Origin: Deltaproteobacteria bacterium
GTDB taxonomy: Bacteria > Myxococcota_A > Polyangia > HGW-17 > JAJRWW01
Length of the DNA: 47,752 bases
Direction: 5' to 3'
Assembly (NCBI GenBank): GCA_029938605.1
Contig: JAOZUO010000055.1
Coordinates: 1 to 47,752 of the forward strand
Notes under the pieces: model-generated
Told to the model about the DNA's origin: nothing
Database searches by the model: none
Seen by the model: only the letters and a program-made list of their open reading frames with translations
In this document: positions 18,472-27,161 of the stretch, in pieces
How the letters are laid out: each line of letters opens with the position of its first letter
Position numbering within the stretch: the stretch's first letter is position 1
Translations under genes and position numbers: made by a program

Positions 18472-19809
18472 ATGAAGCAACGTATTCTATTGGCCCTATT
18501 GATTTTGGCGGTATTCATGGTGCCCGGCGCCCTGCACGTAGGGTGCAAGGCAAAGACCGAGGCGCCCCGAGACAACACCGGCGGCCCGATGGCCATGGAG
18601 CCACCTGTATTATTCCGGGGCGTCAGCACACCGTCCACGGCTCGGGTGACAGCTCGGGTACCAGCCCGGGTACCAGCTCGGGTGACAGCTCGGGTGACGC
18701 TTGGGCCCAGGCCGGAAGGCGGGCTGCTGCTGGGACCGCCGCCAAAGTCCGATGACGTAACGGATCAGGCGCGCTACCTCTATGGTCGCCTGGTCTGCCG
18801 GGGGCGCACCCCCGACGGACCCTGCAAGAGCCTCGACCAGGCCGTCACCATCTACCGCTCCAACTACCTCAAGCCCATGCGGTCGTGGCTGGCCAGCCGC
18901 CGACCCAAGAAACTCCCCCCGGCGCTCTTGTATCCCTTCAGCGGCGGGGATCTCATCAGCGCTCTGGCGGTCTATCCCCACCAGCGCCAGTTCGTACACT
19001 TTTCCCTGGAGCACGGCGGCCCGGCCTCGGTCATCCGGGGCATGTCCCCCGCGGTGGAGCTCCAGGCTCGGTGGAAGCTGGTGTGGATGGCTCGCAACCT
19101 ACTCATGGCCGGGGAGAGCTTCAGCGTGGATCTGCAGAAGCAGGAGCGGGCCCGACTCCCCGGTACGCTGCCTCTTTTGCTCGTGGCCCTCAAGGTCCAC
19201 GGCGGTACCATCACCGGGCTCAGCTACCTGAAGGTGAAGCCCGACGGATCCCTGGTGCGGTACAGTCGCACAGACCTCGTCGCAGCGGGCCCCAAGGCCA
19301 AGCGTCGCGCACTCAAATGGAAGGATCCGCGATTCTCGTTGCGCTATTCCAACGTGGAGCTGCGATTCCGCCTCAAGGGCGACACCCAGGACCGCTCGAT
19401 CATTCACGTGGCCGCCAACCTCTCGAACGGAGGCCTGGCCAAGCGTCCGGGCATCGTCGCGCTCATCGAGCGTCTCGGCCCTCACGCGCTCATGGTCAAG
19501 GCGGCCTCCTACCTGATGTGGGACAACGGCTTTTCCACCATCCGCAAGGCGGTCTTCGCTCGCGCTGTCTGGGGCATCAGCGACGTGTCGGCGCCCTATC
19601 CCACCTGGCTGATGAAAAACGGCTGGCGGCTCGAGGCCTACGGTCGCTTCGACTGCCTGAAGAAAAAGCGTATGCACGCCTCGTCCATCGGATGGCGAAT
19701 GCTCTTTCGGCGACCCAAGAGTCGGGCGCTCCCCTTCCGGTACGGGTATGTAGACTGCAAGAACCAGCACCATGTGGTGATCTTGCGTCGAAAAACCGGT
19801 TCGCCGTAA
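18472..19809 (+). CDS. Unrecognised exported protein with N-terminal 12-nt repeat
   Basis: A 445-residue protein I do not recognise. It starts with a clear signal sequence (MKQRILLALLILAVFMVPGA) and a Cys at a possible but imperfect lipobox (HVGC). A GTG one codon upstream (18469) is an alternative start. Residues 57-76 are a low-complexity ARVT/ARVP run coded by 12-nt repeats. The rest looks like a soluble folded domain with many Trp and Arg (residues about 85-445), for instance SWLASRRPKKLPPALLYPFS and ASYLMWDNGFSTIRKAVF. It is divergent from the VWA lipoprotein. Location is probably periplasmic or outer-membrane attached. Confidence 0.75.
   Translation: MKQRILLALLILAVFMVPGALHVGCKAKTEAPRDNTGGPMAMEPPVLFRGVSTPSTARVTARVPARVPARVTARVTLGPRPEGGLLLGPPPKSDDVTDQARYLYGRLVCRGRTPDGPCKSLDQAVTIYRSNYLKPMRSWLASRRPKKLPPALLYPFSGGDLISALAVYPHQRQFVHFSLEHGGPASVIRGMSPAVELQARWKLVWMARNLLMAGESFSVDLQKQERARLPGTLPLLLVALKVHGGTITGLSYLKVKPDGSLVRYSRTDLVAAGPKAKRRALKWKDPRFSLRYSNVELRFRLKGDTQDRSIIHVAANLSNGGLAKRPGIVALIERLGPHALMVKAASYLMWDNGFSTIRKAVFARAVWGISDVSAPYPTWLMKNGWRLEAYGRFDCLKKKRMHASSIGWRMLFRRPKSRALPFRYGYVDCKNQHHVVILRRKTGSP
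18640..18699 (+). repeat. Five 12-nt tandem repeats
   Basis: Five copies of GCTCGGGTGACA with single-base variants (18640-18651, 18652-18663, 18664-18675, 18676-18687, 18688-18699) code for ARVT or ARVP in the reading frame of the exported protein. The period is a multiple of three, so the frame is kept. Confidence 0.9.
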
Positions 19810-19820
19810 CCACGATCCAT

Positions 19821-19908
19821 CCCGCCGGGCTGTGTTGCTCCCTGCGGTGCGTGCTCACGTACCTCAAGTACGCTGCGCGCGCTCCTCGCTCGCGCCTTGC
19901 CCGGCGGG
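19821..19908. repeat. Palindromic intergenic element
   Basis: A perfect 10-bp inverted repeat, CCCGCCGGGC (19821-19830) and GCCCGGCGGG (19899-19908), encloses a second hairpin, CGTAC-CTCAA-GTACG (19858-19872), itself flanked by imperfectly complementary GC-rich arms. It lies between two convergent genes, where it could act as a two-way terminator. It also resembles dispersed REP-like elements. A single copy is seen in this window. Confidence 0.65.
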
Positions 19909-19967
19909 CGCCTCGTGTTCCCGGCGAACCTGTATGAGCGGCGAAATTGAGGGATTGAGTGCGTTGA

Positions 19968-20507
19968 TTACTTGGACTTGGCTGCGTCGCCGGCCTTCTT
20001 TAGGGCTCGATCGAGGGTGCCCTCGAGGCCGTCGACCAGCTTGGTCACCTTGGCCTTGCCCTCGTTCCACTTTTTTGCGCTGGTGTCCGAGAGTTTCTCC
20101 ATCTCCTTGCTGAGCTTCTTTCGCTTTTCCTGAAGCTTTTCCAGGGTGGGTTTCATCTTTTCCCGGGCCTTTTTTTCGGCTTTCCCCATCTTCACCTTGA
20201 GCTCGGCGATCTTTTTGTCGGCCTCGACAGCCTTCTCCTTCATCTTGACCTTGAACTTCTCGCGTTCCTTTTTGGAGAGCTTCTCCCGGATCTTGTCCCC
20301 GGCCGCCATGACCCCCATCTCCGCCTTGTCGATGGTCTTGTCCACGGCCTTGTTGGCCTCGTCTTTGGCCTTCTGCTTGGCCTTCTGTTTGACCTTCTGC
20401 TTGGCCTTCTCACACCCCGTCATCGGGGCGGTCATTAGGAACAGGGACAAGGCGATCAGCGCTTGTCCGAGAGTCGGATGGGTGATTCGTCGTCCAATGC
20501 TTTGCAT
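19968..20507 (-). CDS. Lys-rich coiled-coil lipoprotein
   Basis: A 179-residue protein. The signal peptide ends in the lipobox MTGC at about residue 31. The remainder is almost wholly helical and very rich in Lys, Glu and Ala, starting with a short repeated KQKAKQKAK stretch. Heptad-like spacing suggests a coiled coil. AAGGAG upstream supports the ATG at 20507. The function is unknown. A structural lipoprotein linking membrane and cell wall is possible but unproven. The larger gene at 24142-25482 has a similar design. Confidence 0.75.
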   Translation of the reverse strand: MQSIGRRITHPTLGQALIALSLFLMTAPMTGCEKAKQKVKQKAKQKAKDEANKAVDKTIDKAEMGVMAAGDKIREKLSKKEREKFKVKMKEKAVEADKKIAELKVKMGKAEKKAREKMKPTLEKLQEKRKKLSKEMEKLSDTSAKKWNEGKAKVTKLVDGLEGTLDRALKKAGDAAKSK

Positions 20508-20589
20508 GTTTCATGGTCTCCTTGTGGCACATGTGGGATTGTCGCTCCGAGCAGTGAGAAATAAAAGCGAAAACCTCCGGCGCTTGTCA

Positions 20590-20618
20590 TTGACATCAGC
20601 TATCGCGCCGCCCAAAAT
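20590..20618 (+). promoter_or_regulatory. Sigma-70 promoter for the M20 hydrolase
   Basis: TTGACA at 20590-20595, a 17-base spacer and CAAAAT at 20613-20618. The -35 is perfect and the -10 matches four of six positions. It lies about 65 bases before the ATG at 20684 in a divergent gap. Confidence 0.6.
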
Positions 20619-20683
20619 GGTTCGTCTACCAAATGAAAACCGCTCCGCAACGGGGCCGGATGACCTTTAGGAGAAGTAGGGCC

Positions 20684-21877
20684 ATGTTCGACGCTATCAA
20701 ACAGGCGGCCGCGCGAGATCTACCGCGCTGTCGAGACTTTCTGGCCGACCTCATCGCCACCAAGAGCCTCAGCGGTGGTGAGGGGGCGGTGGTCGCTCGT
20801 ATCCGTAAGGAGATGGAGAGCGTGGGTTTTGATGAGGTGATCGTAGATGGCTTCGGCAATGTGCTGGGCCGGGTGGGCTCAGGGCCCCGGGTCATCGCCA
20901 TGGACGCTCATATCGACACCGTGGATGCGGGAGACATGGACCTGTGGGACCGGGATCCCTGGGAGCCCATGGAGAAGGACGGCATCCTGTTCGGCCGTGG
21001 CGCCTCGGATCAAAAGGGCGGTATGGCGGCTATGGTCTACGCCGGCAAGTTGCTCAAGGAGCTAGATCTGCTGGGTGATTGCACGGTGTGGATGGTGGGA
21101 GCTGTGCAAGAGGAGGACTGCGACGGTCTGTGCTGGCAGTACATCCTGCGCGAGAAGGTGATCGCACCCGAAGTGGTGATCATCACCGAGCCCACGAACC
21201 TGCAGCTATACCGCGGCCACCGGGGGCGCATGGAGCTGGAGGTGGAGACCAAGGGTCTGTCCTGCCACGGCTCGGCGCCCGAGCGGGGCGTGAACGCTGT
21301 GTATAAGATGGCCTCCATTATCGCCGGCGTGGAGGAGATGGGCGCGGGGTTCACCGCTGACCCCTTCTTAGGCCAGGGCACTGTGACCATCAGCGATGTC
21401 CGGTCCACATCACCGTCCCTGTGCGCCGTGGCCGATTCCTGCACCATTCACTTGGATCGTCGGCTCACCTTCGGCGAGACCGAAGCCTCGGCCATAGCCG
21501 AGCTGGAAGCCCTGGCCGGCGTGAAGAAGGGCGAGGCCAGTGTGCGCGTGCTCGAGTACGACACCCCCACCCACACGGGTCTGGTCTATCCCACCCGCAA
21601 AGTCTATCCGGCGTGGGTCACCGCCGAGGAGCATCCGTCGGTGCAGGCCGGGGCGGCTGTGTACGAGGGGATCTTTGGCGCGGCGCCCGACATCAGCCGG
21701 TGGGTGTTTTCCACCAACGGTGTGGCCACCGCCGGTATGTTCGACATCCCCACCATCGGTTTTGGGCCCGCCAACGAGAAGTACGCCCACAGCCCCGAAG
21801 ACCAGATCCCGGTTCGACACCTTGAGTCCGCCGTGGCTTTCTACACGGCCTTCCCGAGCCTCTATTCGCAGAAGTAG
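20684..21877 (+). CDS. M20 family metallohydrolase, YgeY-like
   Basis: A 397-residue zinc-dependent amidohydrolase of the M20/ArgE/DapE type. The metal and catalytic residues can be placed: His in AMDAHIDTVD, the bridging Asp in GRGASDQKGG, the general base pair in QEEDCDG, Glu in ITEPTNL, and the C-terminal His in KYAHSPEDQ. The dimerisation lid is between. The sequence is closest in my memory to YgeY, a hydrolase linked to selenium-related purine metabolism. The true substrate is not known. AGGAGAAG precedes the ATG at 20684. The next gene, 72 bases on, is a threonine-synthase-like enzyme, a pairing that suggests amino-acid or carbamoyl-compound breakdown. Confidence 0.88.
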   Translation: MFDAIKQAAARDLPRCRDFLADLIATKSLSGGEGAVVARIRKEMESVGFDEVIVDGFGNVLGRVGSGPRVIAMDAHIDTVDAGDMDLWDRDPWEPMEKDGILFGRGASDQKGGMAAMVYAGKLLKELDLLGDCTVWMVGAVQEEDCDGLCWQYILREKVIAPEVVIITEPTNLQLYRGHRGRMELEVETKGLSCHGSAPERGVNAVYKMASIIAGVEEMGAGFTADPFLGQGTVTISDVRSTSPSLCAVADSCTIHLDRRLTFGETEASAIAELEALAGVKKGEASVRVLEYDTPTHTGLVYPTRKVYPAWVTAEEHPSVQAGAAVYEGIFGAAPDISRWVFSTNGVATAGMFDIPTIGFGPANEKYAHSPEDQIPVRHLESAVAFYTAFPSLYSQK

Positions 21878-21949
21878 GGAACCTAAGATGCTGAGCGACG
21901 CTGCTGGCCCGAGAGACGCGTTTTCCACCCAGGAATGGACCAGGTAGCT

Positions 21950-23203
21950 ATGGCGCGGTCGAACGTCACCGGCTTTCGTTGCGTGCTTTGTGATTCTCGG
22001 CGACCCGCAGATTTCACCGGGTACACCTGCCCGGACTGCGGCGACGAGGGGATCCTCGACGTCGAGTACGACTACGAACGGGCGGCGTTGGACTTCAACG
22101 CTGAAGCGCTGGCGGCCAATCCCCGGTCCGACATCTGGCGCTACTCGGCTGTGCTCCCTGCGCGTCCACCAGAGCCCTGGCCGGGGCTGCCCGTGGGAAA
22201 CACTCCTCTCATCAAAGCAACGCGGCTGGGCGATCACGTGGGCCTTTCGGACCTGTGGATCAAGCACGACGGCTTGTTGCCCACCGGGTCCTTCAAGGAT
22301 CGCGCCTCGGCCCTGGCCGTGGCCCAGGCCACCGAGCGCGGGGTCTCCATCGTGGTCGGCGCCTCCACGGGCAACGCCGCCTCGTCCATGGCCGGGCTCG
22401 CGGCGCCCACCCCCCTGCGCACCGTGATCTTTGTTCCCGACAGCGCCCCCGCTCCGAAGCTGGCGCAGCTCCGTACCTACGGCGCTCTGGTGGTGGCCGT
22501 GCAAGGAAGTTACGATCAGGCCTTCGACCTGTGCCTGGCGGCCACCCGGCGCTTCGGCTGGTACAGCAGGAACACTGGTTACAACCCGGTGCTCTCCGAG
22601 GGAAAAAAGACCGTGTCCTTCGAGGTGGTCGAGCAGCTCGGCTGGCAACCGCCGGACTGGATCGCCGTGTCCGTGGGCGATGGCTGCATCGTGGGTGGTG
22701 TGGGCAAGGGTCTGCGGGATCTGCGTCAACTGGGCCTCATGGGCCGAATGCCCCGGGTGGTCGGCGTACAAGCCGAAGGCTCGGCGGCCATCTATCAGGC
22801 CTGGAAGAGGGGCGCCAAAACCGCCGATCCGGTGACCCCCGACACCCTGGCCGACTCCATCTCCGTGGGTCAACCCAGAGACGCCGTCAAGGCCCTGACC
22901 GCCGTGCGCGACTCCAAGGGGCAGTTCGTGACCGTCTCGGACGAGGCCATTATCGCCGCCGGCCACCTGTTGGGTCACCACGCCGGGATCTTCGCCGAGC
23001 CCGCCGCTTCCACTGCTTTCGCCGGCGTTCTCGTCCTGCGCCAACGCGGCGACATCGCCCCAGATGATCGCGTCGTCGTTCTGGTAACCGGCAACGGCCT
23101 CAAAGATCCCCAGACCACTGCCCAGTCTACTCCCGAGCCTCTCTCCATCGCCCCCAAGGTCTCCGCCTTGGACGACGTGCTTGCGGCTGTCGACTCTCGG
23201 TAG
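21950..23203 (+). CDS. Threonine synthase-like PLP enzyme
   Basis: A 417-residue fold-type II PLP enzyme. An N-terminal zinc ribbon (CVLC and CPDC) precedes the catalytic fold. The PLP lysine lies in PTGSFKDRAS and the phosphate-binding segment is near GASTGNAASSMAG. Threonine synthase turns O-phosphohomoserine into threonine. This member sits beside a YgeY-like hydrolase, where related enzymes include diaminopropionate ammonia-lyase, so a catabolic role is also possible. I prefer the ATG at 21950 (AGGT at good distance). An ATG at 21935 is also in frame. Confidence 0.85.
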   Translation: MARSNVTGFRCVLCDSRRPADFTGYTCPDCGDEGILDVEYDYERAALDFNAEALAANPRSDIWRYSAVLPARPPEPWPGLPVGNTPLIKATRLGDHVGLSDLWIKHDGLLPTGSFKDRASALAVAQATERGVSIVVGASTGNAASSMAGLAAPTPLRTVIFVPDSAPAPKLAQLRTYGALVVAVQGSYDQAFDLCLAATRRFGWYSRNTGYNPVLSEGKKTVSFEVVEQLGWQPPDWIAVSVGDGCIVGGVGKGLRDLRQLGLMGRMPRVVGVQAEGSAAIYQAWKRGAKTADPVTPDTLADSISVGQPRDAVKALTAVRDSKGQFVTVSDEAIIAAGHLLGHHAGIFAEPAASTAFAGVLVLRQRGDIAPDDRVVVLVTGNGLKDPQTTAQSTPEPLSIAPKVSALDDVLAAVDSR

Positions 23204-23224
23204 ACACGAGGCACTTGACGGGCC

Positions 23225-24109
23225 CTACGGGGGGGCGCGCCTTGCGTTGCTGACCACCTCGTCGACGATGATGGGCCAGGCGCCCATGGGGAGATCGTGG
23301 CCCAGTCCCTCGACGAGACGGAGTCGGGCGCCGGGGATCAGGCCGGCCATTTTGCGGGCGGCCTTGGGGGGGATGAGCGGGTCGGCCAGACCGTGTAGGA
23401 TCAGCGTGGGGCAACGGATCCGGTGCAGATCGGGAGAGCGGCTGCCCGAGGCCAGCACGGCGCTGAGCTGCCGGGCGAAGCCGTCCGGGTCGTGGGCGCG
23501 GTCGAAGCTCGATTCCCAGATGTTTCGGCTGGCGGACTCGCTCCAGGCGAAGTGCGTGGAGCCGCAGGCGCGCTGGAAGGTAAGGCCGTTTTCGCCGGCC
23601 TGGGCACGGGTCCTGGCGGGGGGCGCGAGCAGGGACCCCATGGCCTTGGGGGATGGTAGAGGCAGGACGTCGCCGGCACCGGACGCGAAGGAGGCCAGGG
23701 AGCGCACCCGCGTGGGATGTTCAATGGCCACGGTTTGGGAGATCATGCCGCCCATGGACATGCCAAACAGATGGGCGGACTCGAGGCCGAGCGCGTCCAT
23801 GAGCTTCACCACGTCGTCGGCCATGTGGTTCAGGGTGTAGGGCGCCTCGACGGGCAGTCCGAGGCCCCGGCGGACCAGGCTGACGTACAGGTTGGGGGGA
23901 CAGAGGTGGTGTAGGTGTGTGGAGAGGCCGGCGTCCCGGTTGTCAAAGCGCACGACCTCGAAGCCGTGGGAGCTGAGCTCCTGACACAGCTCCTGGGGCC
24001 AGACGATGAGCTGGGTGCCCACCCCCATGACGAGCAGCAGGGGCTCTCCGTGCCCCATGGTCTCATACTCGATTTCGATGTCGGTGACCTTGAGGACGGC
24101 GCGTGGCAT
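23225..24109 (-). CDS. Alpha/beta-fold hydrolase
   Basis: A 294-residue alpha/beta hydrolase. The nucleophile is Ser118 in GMSMGG, the acid Asp lies in LHGLADPLIPP, and the His lies in GLGHDLPMG. The front half has FDNRDAGLS, the usual oxyanion-side motif. The cap region covers roughly residues 125-215. Family members include esterases, lactonases and enol-lactone hydrolases, and the substrate cannot be told from sequence alone. No signal peptide is seen, so it is probably cytoplasmic. Its stop is 21 bases from the stop of the threonine-synthase-like gene. Confidence 0.88.
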   Translation of the reverse strand: MPRAVLKVTDIEIEYETMGHGEPLLLVMGVGTQLIVWPQELCQELSSHGFEVVRFDNRDAGLSTHLHHLCPPNLYVSLVRRGLGLPVEAPYTLNHMADDVVKLMDALGLESAHLFGMSMGGMISQTVAIEHPTRVRSLASFASGAGDVLPLPSPKAMGSLLAPPARTRAQAGENGLTFQRACGSTHFAWSESASRNIWESSFDRAHDPDGFARQLSAVLASGSRSPDLHRIRCPTLILHGLADPLIPPKAARKMAGLIPGARLRLVEGLGHDLPMGAWPIIVDEVVSNARRAPP

Positions 24110-24141
24110 GGCTGAGACTAGCGATCCGCGAATGCGGTGAT

Positions 24142-25482
24142 CTACTTACCGCTGCGTCGGCTGCTACGTCCGGAGCGGCCCGAGCGGCGGCTGCGCAAGC
24201 GACGTGCTTTTGCTTTGCGCATACGGACCTTGCGGGCCCGGCGGGCGTAAAAGCCCTTGTGTCTGCGACGCATGCGCGCTGATCGGGTGCCGTACCAGAT
24301 GGCGCCGGCCAGACCGAACCAGACCAAATTCCGCTTGCGGCGCTTGTTGTAGGACCGATAGGCGACGTAGGTGACGGCGGCCAGGCCCGCGCCGAAGAAG
24401 AGCGGAACCATGTAGGCGTACTTGGGCTTGAACTTCCAGGTCTTCTCGCCACCCTTGTCCTTCCAACTGCCGTACTCATCGTGGCCCACGTAGGCGTAGC
24501 CGGGCGGGGACGCGATGGTGATTGCGCCGGTGTGGAAGGTCCCCTTGGGTTTGGCGTACAGGGCCATGCCCAGGTGATCCTTATGCTTCCGGTAGAACGT
24601 CGCATTCACGGAGGACCAGGCGGTGGTCTTTACCTTGTTCCCACGGACACTCTTGTACTTGTGGAAGAACCGGCCGCGCTCGTCTTTCATGTCCACCAGG
24701 ATCACGTCCACGTGATCGTCCAGCTCATCGAGGTGGGTGATGAGGCGCTTCCGGTTACGGTTCAGTGTGCTCGTCGCCGAGCGGATCTTTCTCGCAAGCT
24801 GACCCATGGCCAGGTAGTCGGGCGGGGTCTTCTTCCGGGCGGCGTCGAAAGCGTCGGCCATGGCGAGGACATCCTTGCCACCGAGCACCTTGACCCGGGC
24901 ATCAATGCGCTCTTGGGCCTTGGGGTACTTCTTGATCGCTTTCTTCACCGCCTTGACGATGGACTTCGGCGGGTAGGTGGTGATCCTGGTTCGGGTGTCT
25001 GAGACCTCTTGGATCAGCTTCTTGGCGTTCTTCTTGGCGTTGCGCAGGGTAGCTACCGGCCCGACAAGCATCATCAGCTTGCGGTTCATTTTCTTTAGCG
25101 AGGCGTTCATTTTCTGGGTGAGCTGTCGCACCTTGAAAGCGTTCTTGCCCTTGTTCCCCTTCAGGAGCTTGGAGATCTTTTTCCCCTTGGTCTTGAGGTC
25201 CTTTATCTCGGCGCGCAGCTTCTCGAGCTGGGCCTTGGCCTTTTTGACCGTCTTGCTCTTGGACATGAAGTCCTGGTCCTGGGCGACCAGCGCCATGAGC
25301 TTCTTCTCGGTGGTCTTGAGCTTGACCTGCGTTTTCTCAAGTGAGGCCAGGGCTTTCTTTGATTTCTGTTTCTGGTAGCGGCTGATCTTGTGCTCGCAGC
25401 CGCTCCAGGCCAGCGTCGCCACAATAGGCACCAGCAGTAGCTGGGTGATCCCGTTCCAACGCAACTTGTGATTTCGAGGCAT
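24142..25482 (-). CDS. Large coiled-coil lipoprotein with Arg-rich C-terminus
   Basis: A 446-residue protein. I start at 25482, where GGAGG precedes MPRNHKLRW and a signal with lipobox WSGC follows. Residues about 30-200 are a long Lys-rich coiled coil. A middle region (about 270-360) looks folded. Two hydrophobic segments follow (MVPLFFGAGLAAVTYVAY and LVWFGLAGAIWYG), then a very basic tail of about 60 residues rich in Arg and Ser. The tail may bind acidic polymers such as nucleic acid or cell-surface polysaccharide. That is a guess. A related but shorter coiled-coil lipoprotein is at 19968-20507. Confidence 0.75.
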   Translation of the reverse strand: MPRNHKLRWNGITQLLLVPIVATLAWSGCEHKISRYQKQKSKKALASLEKTQVKLKTTEKKLMALVAQDQDFMSKSKTVKKAKAQLEKLRAEIKDLKTKGKKISKLLKGNKGKNAFKVRQLTQKMNASLKKMNRKLMMLVGPVATLRNAKKNAKKLIQEVSDTRTRITTYPPKSIVKAVKKAIKKYPKAQERIDARVKVLGGKDVLAMADAFDAARKKTPPDYLAMGQLARKIRSATSTLNRNRKRLITHLDELDDHVDVILVDMKDERGRFFHKYKSVRGNKVKTTAWSSVNATFYRKHKDHLGMALYAKPKGTFHTGAITIASPPGYAYVGHDEYGSWKDKGGEKTWKFKPKYAYMVPLFFGAGLAAVTYVAYRSYNKRRKRNLVWFGLAGAIWYGTRSARMRRRHKGFYARRARKVRMRKAKARRLRSRRSGRSGRSSRRSGK

Positions 25483-25569
25483 CGGTAGCTCCCTCCTCAG
25501 AAAAAGGTGTTCCCTACAGTGCGATATTTTTTCCGAATTTGCCAGTGTCACTGATGTGAAGGGGGCGCA

Positions 25570-27069
25570 CTACTCGGCCGACTGCCCACTTGGCAACTCT
25601 AGACCGTACCCCTGTTTTTTGTCGGCACGCTTGAGCATGAACGCCAGGAATATGGATACGACGCCCAGGAACACCAGCATCAGAATGGGGGTGGTGTAGT
25701 CGTATACCATCTTGTCAGCAGCCTTCACTGCTGCCTCAGCTTGCTCGATGGCTGCAGGTTCCTTGGCCTTTTTGGCGATCGCCAGGGCTTTGGACGCCAC
25801 CTCTTTTGCCGCGACGATCTTGGGGTTGACCATGTCGAGAACCCAGCCGATACCAAAGAAGAATGCGCCGAGTCCCCAATTCTGAATGGTGAACATGGTG
25901 GCGTAGGCAGTACCTAGTCGGTTCTCTGGGACGATTTTGGCGACTGACGGCCACATGGCGGAGGGAACCAGGGAGAAGCCCATTCCAAGTGCCAGCAGCC
26001 CTGCGTAGCCCAGGGCAACGCTGTTGAATACCGAAAGGGAGAGGTGCGCGAAGATCAGAAGCGCTGACCCGAGCATCATGATGGACGCCGCCTTGCCTCT
26101 CCGATCGATGAACGTGCCAAAAATGGGCGTCATGATGATCGAGCCGAAGGGGATCAACCCCGCGACTTTGGGCCCGCAATGAAAGAGCGCGTCCCAGTAG
26201 GCAAGGCTGAAGACCGATAGATCCGCTGGCATCGTCCTGGTGAAACCGAACTTGCTGACCAGAAGGTCGGGTGCGTACTGAATGAAGGGGAACACCGCCG
26301 AGTAGAAGGTCACACACAACAGAGTCACATAGATGAAGGACGGATTCTTGAGAAGGTTGCCAAGGTCCGACAGTTTGAAGGCTTCGTCGTCGCTGTTCGT
26401 ATTTTCCTTGTCTTCCCCGCTGGCGATCTTTTTGCGGTCGGCATCCAACTTGGCATCGAACATCAGGTGCGCGATGAAGGCGATGACACCGATTCCAATG
26501 AGCACCGCCGCGACAGTCACCGCGGCGCCAGGATTCTTCCCGGCGATATCCGCGGAGAACATGATCCCGATCATGGAGCCCAGCCGCCCGAAGCCCACGT
26601 TTACGCTCATGGCCAGGGCCAGCTCATGACCCTTGAACCACTTGACCACTGTTTTGCTTACGAGAACACACGTAACTTCGAGGCCGATGCCAAACATGAC
26701 GCGACCGATGATCATGACATTTCGTCGAGTCATGGGGTCTTCGCCGAAGACGCCTTCAGCGCCCAAGGCCGAGACAACCGCACCGCCCGCCGCCAGACCC
26801 CCGAAAATGAAGATACAGACCTTGGGCCCGAACTTATCGAGAATGATCCCGCCCACCATGATGGCGCCGAACATGTTCAGCCAGGTGGTGCAGCTGATGA
26901 TCATTCCAAAGTCGGTGTTGGTGAATCCCCAGGTCTGGCGCATCAATCCCTGGAGAGGACTCATGAAGTCCTGGAACCAGTAGGTGCCAAACATGAGCAC
27001 GCTGACCATGACCAGGACAGTCCATCGCATGGCCCGGCTGTCGTTGATCGCTCTCTTGATTTCGGTCAT
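25570..27069 (-). CDS. MFS transporter
   Basis: A 499-residue major facilitator superfamily protein with about twelve transmembrane segments. The loop motif after helix 2 is present in the form GGIILDKFGPKV. A 35-residue acidic and charged loop splits the two halves (about 210-245). A second loop of about 40 residues, rich in Ala, Lys and Glu and probably a helix (ASKALAIAKKAKEPAAIEQA), is inserted near the last helices. AGGAAATCT precedes the ATG. The substrate is unknown. It resembles organic-anion (oxalate/formate-like) or MFSD1-like carriers only distantly. Confidence 0.85.
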   Translation of the reverse strand: MTEIKRAINDSRAMRWTVLVMVSVLMFGTYWFQDFMSPLQGLMRQTWGFTNTDFGMIISCTTWLNMFGAIMVGGIILDKFGPKVCIFIFGGLAAGGAVVSALGAEGVFGEDPMTRRNVMIIGRVMFGIGLEVTCVLVSKTVVKWFKGHELALAMSVNVGFGRLGSMIGIMFSADIAGKNPGAAVTVAAVLIGIGVIAFIAHLMFDAKLDADRKKIASGEDKENTNSDDEAFKLSDLGNLLKNPSFIYVTLLCVTFYSAVFPFIQYAPDLLVSKFGFTRTMPADLSVFSLAYWDALFHCGPKVAGLIPFGSIIMTPIFGTFIDRRGKAASIMMLGSALLIFAHLSLSVFNSVALGYAGLLALGMGFSLVPSAMWPSVAKIVPENRLGTAYATMFTIQNWGLGAFFFGIGWVLDMVNPKIVAAKEVASKALAIAKKAKEPAAIEQAEAAVKAADKMVYDYTTPILMLVFLGVVSIFLAFMLKRADKKQGYGLELPSGQSAE

Positions 27070-27161
27070 AGATTTCCTGCCTTTGGTTCAGGATGAGTAG
27101 CACCTGGGCAACCATGGGCTCAAGCGGATTCTTCTGGGCTTGTTGAAGGTACGGCGCCAGG

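Noticed and set aside
18640..18699. Repeat array considered as a small CRISPR
   Set aside because: The units are 12 nt with no spacers between them and lie in a coding frame.
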